From Crateriforma conspicua (GTDB lineage Bacteria > Planctomycetota > Planctomycetia > Pirellulales > Pirellulaceae): a stretch of DNA of 64,000 nt. The notes beneath the pieces are model-generated. The model searched no databases, was not told the DNA's origin, and saw nothing but the letters and a program-made list of their open reading frames with translations. Shown one piece after another: positions 54,888 to 63,611 of this stretch. The position numbers were made by a program, and so were the translations under genes. Each line of letters starts with the position of its first letter. The first letter of the stretch is position 1. The DNA lies in the NCBI RefSeq assembly GCF_007752935.1, contig NZ_CP036319.1:4030001-4094000 (forward strand), read 5' to 3'.

Positions 54888-57430
54888 GTTGCCTCGCGAC
54901 TTTTGTGGCCTTTGCTGCCCACTTTCTTGCAGTGACCTGCCAGGCACACGTGCCGCATGACATCATTTATTCGCTAGACGTCAGCCCCACGTTCCACAAC
55001 GACGGGTTGGTTTTCGCCTCATCGACGCAATTCGGTGAAGCACATTTGATGTCGTCCACTTTCGGCGAAACGTTTTCAGAATCCCACGCGGGGATGCAGC
55101 AGACGCTGGTCACTGGCCACACGTTCTCACCAAATTTCTCGACGGATGGCATCGTCTACATGGTGACTCACCAAGGCTACTACAAGTCCGTCGATCGCGG
55201 TCGAAACTGGGAAAAACAGAAGGACTTCGCTGACGAACAAGTCTTGTCGATCTGCTTTGCAAACGACGAAACTAGCATCTACGTGCTGACACGAAACGGG
55301 TTGCACCGAATCGGGTCGGACGGCTTGCAGTCGGTGGACGGTTATCCGCACCAAGACGACGTTGCCCCATCGGACGTCACCTTTGGAAAACTGCAGCGTG
55401 TCGGAAATCGATTGTTCGTCCACCAGGTGTTCTACGAGACGCCCAAACGAAAGAACGGGATGGATCTAGTCGACTACCGGACGGGAACGGTCCACGTGTT
55501 GGACACGGATCGCGGCGAATGGGATTCAGTGGGGGATCTTTTCGCGTCGAAAGTGATCACCGATTTTGATGTGTCCGCAGACGGTCATACCGCGCTGATT
55601 GCGTTGAAGGACGGAACGGTCCAGCGCTCGGTCGACCAATGCCAGACGTGGACCCAAATCTTTTCGCGCAAAGATGATTTCGTCTGCAAGCTGAAAATGT
55701 CGCCTGATTTTAGCGACGACCAAACCATCGCGTGTGGAACGGCGAAAGGATTCGTCTTCCTTTCACAGAACGGTGGCGACGATTGGACGGTGCGTTCCAA
55801 CGGGCTGAGTCGTTGGGTTCATCATGTGAACATCCTGATCAATCAGATCGCTTTTTCGCCAAACTACCGAAATGACAAGACGATCTTTCTGGGCAAGACG
55901 ACTGGGGTGTACAAGACGACGGACAGCGGAAAGTTTTGGCGGCACATCAACGTTTGGAACCCGAAGTGGGGATACTTCGTCTATCCCGCGCCGGGCGAAC
56001 CGTCACGTGACGTCTTTGCTGCGACATACAACGGCGGGATCTATCGCTCGCACGATAACGGAATGACGTGGAACAGCGCCAATATCGGCATCACATCCGC
56101 TTTCGCCAACGGCATGGAACTGTCGCCGAACTACGAAGTCGACAAGACGATCTTTGTCCTGGACATCGCCACCGGGCTCTATCGGTCCGCGGATGCTGGC
56201 CGGTCATGGTCGCACGTCGTGCAGGCCGATACGGCCAAAGTGATTGGCAAGCCGGTGCTGTATCGCAAAATGGGCGTTTCACCCGATTTTGCCGACGATG
56301 GGCTGATCTTTCTTTTCTCAGTACCGCGACGGATTCTAGGTGTACCGGAAAAGCACGTTTGGAGATTCAACGACAAGACCAAAGAACTTTCGCAGCTTTC
56401 GATCGGGAAAAGCAACAATTACATCAATCGATTTGCGTTCACACCGCAGGGATCAAAACAAAAGCTGGTTTTCGCTGCCACGGCACAGGGCATCTTTCGA
56501 TCCGAAGACGCCGGCGAATCGTGGACACAGGTTTCTCCAATCGGATCACAGAAACTTTTCGTCTCGCCCGACTTTGATGAAGACGGATTGGTCTATTCCA
56601 TGGACGCCGGCGGACGGTTACACCGATCGATCGACGAGGGGCAAACGTTCGAGCCGACCAAACTGGGACTTGACGGCAAGTACATCGACAACCTGACCTT
56701 CTCGCCGCGCTATGCCGACGACCAAACTCTGTTCGCATCCACCTTTGGCGAAGGTGTATTCCGATCGCAAGACGCCGGCAGGTCGTGGAGCCACTTTGGT
56801 CTGAGAGGGAAATGGCTGTATAGCGGTCCGGCGTTCTCAAGCGGTGACGGCGACGATTCTGTGTTCTTCGCACCGACTGTCGATGGCATCTATCGTTCGA
56901 CCGATGATGGCCGATCCTGGAGCAATGTCTTACGAACGATTCAGCGACTGCCGAAAGTGCCGTTGCTGACGCTGCGCGATCCGAACGGGAAGGAGATCCC
57001 GCTGACGTTTGGTACGCCGGAAGAAATGAAACGCTACGACGCGTACGACGCGGAAGTGGGCGACGTGATCTTTGCAAGAACGCCAAACCTTTTCCAGAAG
57101 ATCAAGAGTCCGCATGCATATCTGGCGTCGTACTACAAGTTCCGCGCAAACCCCGGTTACGCCGTCGAAATCCATTTTTACGGCACGGGGGTCGAGTACA
57201 AATGTGTGCAGAGTGCTGACTTGGGAATCGTTGACATCGAACTGGATGGCAAACCGCAGGGACAGTTTGACCTTTACAGCGAACGTGATCGGTTCGACGT
57301 TACGGGTTACGAACGACAAAACCTGAAGCAGGACTATCACGTGCTTCGGATCGTCGCGACCGGAGAAAAGAACCAGGAATCAAGCGGAACGGCGATGACG
57401 TTCAACGCAGCAAACATCACAAACGATTAA
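54878..57430 (+). CDS. Secreted Asp-box (BNR) repeat beta-propeller protein
   Basis: 850 aa with a signal peptide (LATFVAFAAHFLAVTCQA). About ten Asp-box repeats (S/T-x-D/N-x-G-x-x-W/F) run through the protein. Examples are SVDRGRNW, TTDSGKFW, SHDNGMTW, SADAGRSW, SEDAGESW and STDDGRSW. Between them are 'SPDFADDGLIF'-type strands, as in sialidase-like and sortilin-like propellers. The conserved sialidase arginine triad is not apparent, so a binding rather than catalytic role is likelier. The last 130 residues ('EIHFYGTGVEYKC...VDIELDGKPQGQFDLYS...HVLRIVATG') resemble a carbohydrate-binding beta-sandwich. It lies upstream of the sigma/anti-sigma pair and divergent from the hydrolase operon, so glycan binding in that system is plausible. 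Confidence 0.85.
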   Translation: MNRRCLATFVAFAAHFLAVTCQAHVPHDIIYSLDVSPTFHNDGLVFASSTQFGEAHLMSSTFGETFSESHAGMQQTLVTGHTFSPNFSTDGIVYMVTHQGYYKSVDRGRNWEKQKDFADEQVLSICFANDETSIYVLTRNGLHRIGSDGLQSVDGYPHQDDVAPSDVTFGKLQRVGNRLFVHQVFYETPKRKNGMDLVDYRTGTVHVLDTDRGEWDSVGDLFASKVITDFDVSADGHTALIALKDGTVQRSVDQCQTWTQIFSRKDDFVCKLKMSPDFSDDQTIACGTAKGFVFLSQNGGDDWTVRSNGLSRWVHHVNILINQIAFSPNYRNDKTIFLGKTTGVYKTTDSGKFWRHINVWNPKWGYFVYPAPGEPSRDVFAATYNGGIYRSHDNGMTWNSANIGITSAFANGMELSPNYEVDKTIFVLDIATGLYRSADAGRSWSHVVQADTAKVIGKPVLYRKMGVSPDFADDGLIFLFSVPRRILGVPEKHVWRFNDKTKELSQLSIGKSNNYINRFAFTPQGSKQKLVFAATAQGIFRSEDAGESWTQVSPIGSQKLFVSPDFDEDGLVYSMDAGGRLHRSIDEGQTFEPTKLGLDGKYIDNLTFSPRYADDQTLFASTFGEGVFRSQDAGRSWSHFGLRGKWLYSGPAFSSGDGDDSVFFAPTVDGIYRSTDDGRSWSNVLRTIQRLPKVPLLTLRDPNGKEIPLTFGTPEEMKRYDAYDAEVGDVIFARTPNLFQKIKSPHAYLASYYKFRANPGYAVEIHFYGTGVEYKCVQSADLGIVDIELDGKPQGQFDLYSERDRFDVTGYERQNLKQDYHVLRIVATGEKNQESSGTAMTFNAANITND

Positions 57431-57630
57431 TACGTCCACTCCGTCGGACGCATCTGACACGCAAACGCCGACGTCGTGGTCCTAAGCCGGCCAGAGCCAG
57501 GAAATTGCAGCACTACCAACGTCTGAAGTCGATCGTCTCCGAAAGTCTGGCACTGACCTATCAGGATCCCGGGCACACCAGGGAATGCTTCGGACAGTGA
57601 AATCGGAAGAATCGAAAAGTCCAGAGAACA

Positions 57631-58167
57631 ATGAACTCAGAAAGCGATGACGAAACGGTCCAAGTGTTCTCTCGCCTGTTGGTTGCCAATCAGCGGCGCA
57701 TCTATGGATTCATTCTTACGCTGGTCCACGACCGTGCCGCTGCCGAAGACATTCTTCAGGATGTCAGCGCTTTGCTGTGGCAAAAGTTTGACAAGTTTGA
57801 ACGCGGCACCGACTTCGCCGCGTGGGGAATGGCCGTTTCTCGATTGACGATATTGAACTGGAGACGAAAACAGAAGTCTGTCCCACTTCCGCTGGACGAT
57901 CAGCAATTCTCGTTGCTGGCCGACGAAGCGGTCGCGGTCAGTTGTGAGGCCGATGCAAGACACGAAGCGATGCAACGGTGTTTGCAAAAGGTCGATCCGT
58001 CGGGACGCGAGTTGCTGACCGCAAGATTCGAAATGGCGCAAAGCGTCACGTCCATTGCCGATCAACTGGGACGAAGCCGCGTCGCGATTTACAAGAGGCT
58101 GAATCGAATTCAATCGATGCTACTTGATTGCATCAATGAAACACTTCGAACCGAGGGCGTGCAATGA
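57631..58167 (+). CDS. ECF sigma factor (Rhodopirellula/Verrucomicrobium type)
   Basis: 178 aa. Region 2 has 'RRIYGFILTLVHDRAAAEDILQDVSALLWQKFDKF' and 'FAAWGMAVSRLTILNWRRK'. Region 4 has 'LDPSGRELLTARFEMAQSVTSIADQLGRSRVAIYKRLNRIQ' (first residue approximate). This is the short ECF subfamily common in planctomycetes and verrucomicrobia that is paired with FecR-type anti-sigma factors. Its stop overlaps the start of the anti-sigma gene (ATGA). It likely controls the adjacent polysaccharide genes, which is inference from position. It lies 200 bp after the Asp-box gene. Confidence 0.92.
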   Translation: MNSESDDETVQVFSRLLVANQRRIYGFILTLVHDRAAAEDILQDVSALLWQKFDKFERGTDFAAWGMAVSRLTILNWRRKQKSVPLPLDDQQFSLLADEAVAVSCEADARHEAMQRCLQKVDPSGRELLTARFEMAQSVTSIADQLGRSRVAIYKRLNRIQSMLLDCINETLRTEGVQ

Positions 58168-59759
58168 GTCAGTCCGCTGGTGATTGGAATCGATTCGATG
58201 AACTTGTCGGATCGCTCCGCGAAGACGATTTATCGGATGATCAGTCCGCTGAATTGCAACACTTGTTGGATTCCAAACCCGGGGCGCGTCGACGATTCGC
58301 GGAGCTGATGCAATTGACCGCGATGCTTAGCGATGACGCTCCGTCCGGCGGTTCGGCTGCAACACCTTTCGCGTCGCCAAAAATTGCGAGGAAACAAACC
58401 AATCCATGGAATCGGCAGGCTGTTGCGATGGCGCTGGCGATTTGTGCCGCAATTCTGTTGATCGTGTTTTGGCCCGGCGTCCCGGACAGGCAAGCCGAAT
58501 CGCTTGCCACTGAACTGCTGGACGAAGGCGTTGCCGTCGTCACGCAAAGCTACGACGCGCGTTGGTCCGGTCAAACCCAACTGACCGTGGGATCCAGTGT
58601 TTCGCCCGGCAAGGTCACGTTGGAATCGGGGCTCATTCAACTTGAATTCTATCGCGGAGCAGTGCTGGTGGTGGAAGGCCCGGCGGAATTGGAATTCATC
58701 AGTGCCGACCGTCTGATTTGTCATCGTGGACGACTGCGGGCTCGTGTTCCACCGCAAGCGGAGGGATTCACCGTGCTTTCGCCCAATGTGGAGCTAGTGG
58801 ATCTGGGCACGGAGTTTGGAATGGATGTGGCCAGCGATGGCAGTGCATCGGTTCATGTATTCGACGGCAAGGTTGAACTGTACAAGTCGGGCACGCATCG
58901 TGCGTTGGCAACGCGATTGGAATTTGGCGAAAACGAGAGCGCCGTCATTGAGGCCGATGGCGAGATTGTTCAGTCGCAGGATGCTGCGGTCGACTTTGTT
59001 TCCACCTCAAAGCTTTCCGAACTATCAGGCATGCGAGACGCCGCTCGACTGAGGCAATGGCAGGTTGGCCAATCGCAAAAGTCGAATGACCCAAGAGTGA
59101 TCCTGCATTACGGCTTTGCCAAAGAAGAGCCTTCGGGGCGCATGTTGCAAAGCCATCTTACCCAACGTGGAAAGCGTGATGGTGCAATCATCGGTTGCCG
59201 CTGGACCGAAGGTCGCTGGCCCGGCAAGGACGCGTTGGAATTCAAGCACCCCGGTGACCGAATTCGTTTGCAGATTCCTGGCCAATACGATTCCCTGACT
59301 TACTCGGCATGGGTCCGAATCGACGGCCTCGACCGTCCTTTCATCGCCTTGATGCTGACCAACGGCTATGAAGTTGGTGAAGCGCACTGGCAAATGCGTG
59401 ACGATGGACGGCTGCTGTTGGGTGTCAAAACTCCCGATGGCCACGTCGCCTACGACTCGAAACCGATTCTTAACATCAAGCACCTGGGACGCTGGACGCA
59501 CTTGGCAACGGTGTACGACAGCCGGGCTCGGAAGGTGAGCCACTTTATCAACGGAAGCCGCGTCGGATCATCGCCGATCCAAACGGAGAACTTCAAGCTG
59601 CGTTTCGGGGAAACCGAGATCGGAAACTGGGGTACGCCGATGGAGTACAGCCCTCAAAAGATCCGCAACTTCAACGGCAAAATCGACGAGTTGACCCTGT
59701 TCGACGCTGCGTTATCGCAGGCAGAAATTCAATCGCTTTACCAGAGCGGACGCCCCTGA
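58164..59759 (+). CDS. FecR-type membrane anti-sigma factor with C-terminal LamG-like domain
   Basis: 531 aa. The N-terminus (about 1-60, 'FDELVGSLREDDLSDDQSAELQHLL...ARRRFAELMQL') is the cytoplasmic sigma-binding part. One transmembrane segment (about 86-106, 'AMALAICAAILLIVFWPG') follows. The periplasmic FecR domain (about 140-250) has 'VVEGPAELEFISADRLICHRGRLRARVPPQ' and 'LVDLGTEFGMDV...VHVFDGKVELY'. A concanavalin-A-like/LamG domain (about 345-528, 'LTYSAWVRIDGLDRPF', 'WTHLATVYDSRARKVSHFINGSRVG', 'GKIDELTLFDAALSQAEIQSLY') closes the protein. A lectin-like domain on an anti-sigma factor suggests direct sensing of a glycan outside the cytoplasm, which is inference. Confidence 0.92.
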   Translation: MSQSAGDWNRFDELVGSLREDDLSDDQSAELQHLLDSKPGARRRFAELMQLTAMLSDDAPSGGSAATPFASPKIARKQTNPWNRQAVAMALAICAAILLIVFWPGVPDRQAESLATELLDEGVAVVTQSYDARWSGQTQLTVGSSVSPGKVTLESGLIQLEFYRGAVLVVEGPAELEFISADRLICHRGRLRARVPPQAEGFTVLSPNVELVDLGTEFGMDVASDGSASVHVFDGKVELYKSGTHRALATRLEFGENESAVIEADGEIVQSQDAAVDFVSTSKLSELSGMRDAARLRQWQVGQSQKSNDPRVILHYGFAKEEPSGRMLQSHLTQRGKRDGAIIGCRWTEGRWPGKDALEFKHPGDRIRLQIPGQYDSLTYSAWVRIDGLDRPFIALMLTNGYEVGEAHWQMRDDGRLLLGVKTPDGHVAYDSKPILNIKHLGRWTHLATVYDSRARKVSHFINGSRVGSSPIQTENFKLRFGETEIGNWGTPMEYSPQKIRNFNGKIDELTLFDAALSQAEIQSLYQSGRP

Positions 59760-59794
59760 GCAGTGATGGACACGGAAAGGCGCCATCGGCTGTC

Positions 59795-59983
59795 TTAGTT
59801 CTTGTCAAGAGCGAGTGTTGGCTCGCGCCAAGAATTCTGTTCTCGGAGCATGCGTCTGGCTCCCTCCCGGACAATCTCATCGAGCGGATTTTTCTGGTCG
59901 AACTGAGCTCGAAAGGCAAGGACTTCCGGATCCTAATCCTGGTCCAATAGAACGGTATGTTGGTCTGTTTTAGTCTTGGTCAT
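59795..59983 (-). pseudogene. Remnant of an IS256-family-like transposase N-terminus
   Basis: The frame starts MTKTKTDQHTVLLDQD, hits an in-frame TAG at codon 17, and continues DPEVLAFRAQFDQKNPLDEI with VREGARRMLREQ following. It stops at codon 63. The 'PLxEIVREGARRML' stretch is like the N-terminus of IS256/Mutator transposases ('LREGARRML'). The catalytic DDE domain is absent. The short match makes the family call tentative. Confidence 0.45.
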
Positions 59984-60082
59984 GGGCGTACTTCCTTGCC
60001 CACTTCGAGCCGCTGAGATGTTGCGATTTCAGCAGGACGCGCCACCTTTTCAGTCAGTCAAGAACACAATTTTCGACAATAA

Positions 60083-60112
60083 CTTCGACCGAGCCGAAAC
60101 TCGGCGTCGAAG
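60083..60112. terminator. Imperfect hairpin in the gap
   Basis: CTTCGACCGAG faces CTCGGCGTCGAAG with a 2-nt bulge and a CCGAAA loop. It lies downstream of the anti-sigma gene (about 325 bp) and has no T tract, so its role is unclear. Confidence 0.3.
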
Positions 60113-60154
60113 ACTGTTCTAGCCCAAAACTTTTTGCGACGACGACCGTCAGAA

Positions 60155-60290
60155 CTAGGCACTGTTTATCAATTGGTAACCCGAAGCGTCAGCGAGGGGC
60201 CGAAGTTATTCATTCATCAAGAATCCCTCGCTGACGCGTCGGGTTACCGTTTTCACTGGCCTTCGTCTTGAATTGATAAACAGTGCCTAG
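60155..60290. repeat. 136-bp MITE-like palindromic repeat, copy 2
   Basis: The 20-bp terminal inverted repeats are perfect (CTAGGCACTGTTTATCAATT and its complement). An inner inverted repeat pairs 60175-60198 with 60225-60248 with one mismatch. The whole element can fold as one long hairpin. It has the same orientation as copy 1, with 131 of 136 positions identical. Confidence 0.9.
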
Positions 60291-60619
60291 GACGGGGCAG
60301 AATACTCAAAGCATTGAAATATCCACCTGCAAAATCTCGCTATCGCATCAGCACGTAAGGCCTAACCTATTCGTTGTCTCTCCTCGATTGAGGACGCCGG
60401 ATTCAATTCAACTATCACGACCGTTCGGATCCTCCGCATGATTCGCTGTTCTTGCGACACTGCGTCGCCATTTGCGCGAATGCACTGGACGGGTGACGTT
60501 TTGGAATACAGAGATCCCGCTCATGATTCATCGGAAAGCTGGCAAAGCGATCAGGAAGTTCCTCACAGGGTTGGGTGATTTCACACCCACCGATGCCGCA
60601 TTCAGCATCAAACATCCTG

Positions 60620-61936
60620 TCAATGTTCTTTTTCGATGGACCGGAGTTTGTTGATCAGCCCGCGGCGGCTGATACCCAGCTTTTCTGCGGCGCGAGTCCG
60701 ATTCCCTTGGCACTCATCCAACGTCGCCAAAATCGTCGCGCGTTCGACTTGCGAAAGCCGCTGACCGTCACTGGGATCGGATTCCGATGCGTGCGGCTTC
60801 GCAATTTTCGGGGGAAGGTGTTGAGGCATGACCAGGTCGCCGCGGCACAATAGACAAGCACGCTGAATTGCGTTTCGCAATTCGCGTACATTGCCGGGCC
60901 ACGAATAGCTCAGCAGGCACTGCGTCGTTTGCGGTGACAATCGCACGGGTCGGTGGGCGAAACCACTGGCGAATGCTTTTGCCAGTGGAGCGATATCATC
61001 GCGTCGATCTCGCAACGGCGGGACACGCAACTCCACCACGTTGATTCGGTAGAACAAGTCTTCTCGAAACTCGCTCTTCTGCACGGCCGATTCAAGGTCG
61101 CGATGCGTTGCGGCGACCAAGCGGACATCGACGTTGACCGACTGATCGCTGCCGACCGGTTGCATGTGTCCTGATTCCAAGACTCGCAGCAGCTTGGGTT
61201 GCAGCGACAGCGGAAGCTCACCGATTTCGTCCAGGAACAACGTGCCACCATCGGCCGAGCGAAAGTAGCCCTCGCGAGCATGGGATGCACCAGTGAATGC
61301 ACCCGAGGCGTGCCCGAACAACTCGCTCTCGGTCAACGTTTCCGTCAGCGCACCACAGTTGGCGATGACCAGTGGCCCCGATGCACGGTCGCTCCACCGA
61401 TGCAGCAAATCGGCGATGACCTCTTTCCCGGAACCGCTCTCACCAGTAATCAAAATCGGCGCGTCGGATACCGCGACAGCGGCAACCGTTTGCAAAACGG
61501 ATTTCATCGCCCCGCTGGCAGCGACAATGTTGTCTGGAAGTGGCGGAAGGTCGCCTGGGTGCGCCGTGGGCTGCGCCAGTAAATCAGAAATCGCCGTTCG
61601 AAGCTCTTCCAGGTCAATTGGCTTGGCCAGATAATCGTCTGCGCCCCGTTTGATGGAATCAACGGCTTGGTGCACATCGGCATGGGCGGTAATCAACAGC
61701 ACGGGAAGAGTCGGAGAGGTCTCACGGATCTTGCCAAGCGCCTCGATGCCGCTGATCCCCGGCAAGCGAACGTCCAGCAAGACAAGATCCGGTGGCGAGT
61801 TCGTAACGATCTTGAGGGCTTCTTCCCCCGAGTCGGCCAAGCGGGTTGCAAAGCCACAATCCGTCAAAAAGCCCGCCAACAGTTCACGCTGCGAAGCTTC
61901 GTCGTCGACGATCAAGAGCGTCTTTTCATTCGGCAT
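60620..61936 (-). CDS. Sigma-54-dependent response regulator (NtrC family)
   Basis: 438 aa from the ATG at 61936. A longer frame reaches 61972 but overlaps the kinase more. The receiver domain (about 5-120) has 'LLIVDDE' and the phospho-acceptor D55 in LLDVRLPG. The AAA+ domain (about 135-360) has Walker A GESGSGKE, the sigma-54 contact loop GAFTGA (212-217), Walker B GGTLFLDEIGE and 'SWPGNVRELRN'. The C-terminal Fis-type HTH has 'RTRAAEKLGISRRGLINKLR'. All elements needed to open sigma-54 promoters are present. It overlaps the kinase gene by 11 bp, so they form an operon. The divergent gene at 63612 with a -24/-12 promoter is its likely target. Confidence 0.95.
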   Translation of the reverse strand: MPNEKTLLIVDDEASQRELLAGFLTDCGFATRLADSGEEALKIVTNSPPDLVLLDVRLPGISGIEALGKIRETSPTLPVLLITAHADVHQAVDSIKRGADDYLAKPIDLEELRTAISDLLAQPTAHPGDLPPLPDNIVAASGAMKSVLQTVAAVAVSDAPILITGESGSGKEVIADLLHRWSDRASGPLVIANCGALTETLTESELFGHASGAFTGASHAREGYFRSADGGTLFLDEIGELPLSLQPKLLRVLESGHMQPVGSDQSVNVDVRLVAATHRDLESAVQKSEFREDLFYRINVVELRVPPLRDRRDDIAPLAKAFASGFAHRPVRLSPQTTQCLLSYSWPGNVRELRNAIQRACLLCRGDLVMPQHLPPKIAKPHASESDPSDGQRLSQVERATILATLDECQGNRTRAAEKLGISRRGLINKLRSIEKEH

Positions 61937-63296
61937 ACTCAACGCCCTCCAGTGCAAAAACGGATCCTTCACCGTCGCGGTCGCGATAGGTCGCAGACCA
62001 ACCTTGGGTCACTGCGATCTTTCGTACGATGGCCAAACCTAAGCCGGTGCCCAATGACCGTGTGGTGAAGTAAGGAGTGAACAGCGATGGTGCTTGATCG
62101 GCGGTCACACCCGAGCCACGATCAGCGACTTCGATCCGGCACTTGCCATTTGCTGCACTGACCTGACGAATCTCGACGTCACGGCCATTCGGTGAGGCGT
62201 GAATCGCATTTTGCACAAGATTGAACAGTGCTTGACGCAACAGTTCGCGATCGGCACGAATCCACGTCGACGTCGCATTGTTGGAACACACCAGATTGAG
62301 TGATTTCGATTCCAGATCCGGCTCCAACAGCATGGCAAGTTCCGCAATCAAATCGCGAAAATCAACACACTCTGGTTTCGGCTGATAGGGTTTGGTGAAG
62401 GTCAAAAACTCATTGATTCTGGCGGTCACGCGATCGCATTCTTCCACCAGTAAGCTTGCTTGCCGCTTGCGAGTTTCGCTGTCATTATCCGTCGATGCGA
62501 GTCGTTCTGCCCAGCCGCGGATGGTGCCCAGCGGGTTTCGGGTTTCATGGGCCAAGCCGGCTGCGGACTGTCCCATGTCGCGGTAATGCTGTGCTTCCAA
62601 CCGAAGCAGTTCGGAACGATTCCGCTCTGCAATCAGCTTTAGATTGCCACGCAACGCGAGGCCCAGTCCCAGTAGCACTAAACCGCCGGCGACCGACGTG
62701 ATGCAGTGCGACCAAATCGCACCGGTCTGCAGCGCATCGGCTCGCGTGCGATCAAGCAATAGCACGGCCACGATTTGCCCGCCTTCGCGACGAAGCAAAT
62801 CAAAGGATTCGTTTTCATCTTCGACACGCTCTGCCCAGAATCCCCCACGCCCCTGGCGAAAACCGCCAAGGCCGGGACCGAAGGAATCCCCTGGCTCGGC
62901 GGCCGTTGAGGGTTCAATGGTCACTCGTTCGACCAGGCGATACCCAGACGGTTGCCAGGATCCGCCGGGAATCAATGGTTCATCCGAGTGCAATCTTTCC
63001 ACCTCTCCTGCACCGACGAGTGTTTCCCTCTCGGCGTTCAGGATCTCCACCGCCAGCACGTCGGGAGTCGACGCCAGTGCGTCCAGGATGACACTGAGTT
63101 GAAACTGGACGAACCGGCCCAATCGTCGGTGCGAACGAATTCCGCCAGTCAGCGCACTGGCAACCGATTGAGCCTGTTGGTGGACGGTTTCCTCGATCAA
63201 CCCGCGTTCGTGACGCCACGAGAAAAATTGCCAAAGCAAAAATGCCAACCAAACGAGCGTCAGCACGATCCAACTGCTACGAAAATTTTTGGTCAT
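61926..63296 (-). CDS. Membrane sensor histidine kinase
   Basis: 456 aa from the ATG at 63296 (a TTG sits one codon upstream). The first membrane segment is about 8-28 ('SWIVLTLVWLAFLLWQFFSW'). A periplasmic sensor of about 165 aa follows, with a Gly/Phe/Arg-rich loop 'GPGLGGFRQGRGGFW'. The second membrane segment is near 200-222. The HisKA domain has the phospho-acceptor H250 in LAHETRNPLG. The ATPase domain has 'NLVQNAIHASPNG', 'VADRGSGV' and 'GTGLGLAIVRKI'. It is the cognate partner of the overlapping NtrC-type regulator. The architecture matches ZraS/NtrB-like membrane kinases. The ligand is unknown, and the sensor domain has no obvious His/Cys metal cluster. Confidence 0.93.
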   Translation of the reverse strand: MTKNFRSSWIVLTLVWLAFLLWQFFSWRHERGLIEETVHQQAQSVASALTGGIRSHRRLGRFVQFQLSVILDALASTPDVLAVEILNAERETLVGAGEVERLHSDEPLIPGGSWQPSGYRLVERVTIEPSTAAEPGDSFGPGLGGFRQGRGGFWAERVEDENESFDLLRREGGQIVAVLLLDRTRADALQTGAIWSHCITSVAGGLVLLGLGLALRGNLKLIAERNRSELLRLEAQHYRDMGQSAAGLAHETRNPLGTIRGWAERLASTDNDSETRKRQASLLVEECDRVTARINEFLTFTKPYQPKPECVDFRDLIAELAMLLEPDLESKSLNLVCSNNATSTWIRADRELLRQALFNLVQNAIHASPNGRDVEIRQVSAANGKCRIEVADRGSGVTADQAPSLFTPYFTTRSLGTGLGLAIVRKIAVTQGWSATYRDRDGEGSVFALEGVEYAE

Positions 63297-63340
63297 CAAG
63301 TTGCTTCATCGGATGATCGATTCGGAGTGACCGTCATTCG

Positions 63341-63361
63341 GGTGTGAAGACTTTTCACACC
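63341..63361. promoter_or_regulatory. Inverted repeat, candidate enhancer site for the NtrC-type regulator
   Basis: GGTGTGAA-gactt-TTCACACC is a perfect 8-bp dyad with a 5-bp centre. It lies about 145 bp upstream of the -24 element and just before the kinase start, the usual distance for an enhancer-binding protein. It could serve both directions. Confidence 0.5.
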
Positions 63362-63503
63362 TCCGCTCTGACGACGTGTCGAGTCTTGCTCAGCTCGCGG
63401 TGGATCACGTGACAATAGATCCAAAAATATCGAACTAGTAAAACCTTACAGAGTTTGTACTTACGGGCAGGGATCCGAACAACATGGGCCGTGTGGGCAT
63501 CAA

Positions 63504-63518
63504 TGGCGCCCCGCTTGC
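63504..63518 (+). promoter_or_regulatory. Sigma-54 (-24/-12) promoter
   Basis: TGGC-N7-TTGC matches the TGGCAC-N5-TTGC consensus. The invariant GG and GC are 10 bp apart, and TTGC is followed by A. A transcript would begin near 63530, giving a leader of about 80 nt before the ATG at 63612. Confidence 0.7.
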
Positions 63519-63611
63519 AATCGTCGGTGGGCATGACGGCACCGCGGATGTTTCATTTCGAAGCCGCGATCACCCATCACTCTTTTGGACTTTGCAACGC
63601 AGGGAAATCTC

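Larger units (their letters stand above)
59760..60619. other. 860-bp mobile-element-scarred intergenic region
   Basis: It holds the IS256-like transposase remnant (59795-59983, minus), an imperfect hairpin (60083-60112) and the second 136-bp palindromic repeat (60155-60290). The remaining stretch to 60619 shows no recognisable gene. It separates the convergent anti-sigma gene and response-regulator gene. Confidence 0.6.
63297..63611 (+). other. Regulatory region between the kinase operon and the His/Cys-rich gene
   Basis: A 315-bp divergent spacer. It contains an 8-bp inverted repeat (63341-63361), a TCACGTGA palindrome (63405-63412) and the sigma-54 promoter (63504-63518). No gene is seen. 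Confidence 0.7.

Noticed and set aside
54878-57430. Active sialidase
   Set aside because: Asp boxes are abundant, but the arginine triad and nucleophile Tyr/Glu arrangement of sialidases could not be identified.
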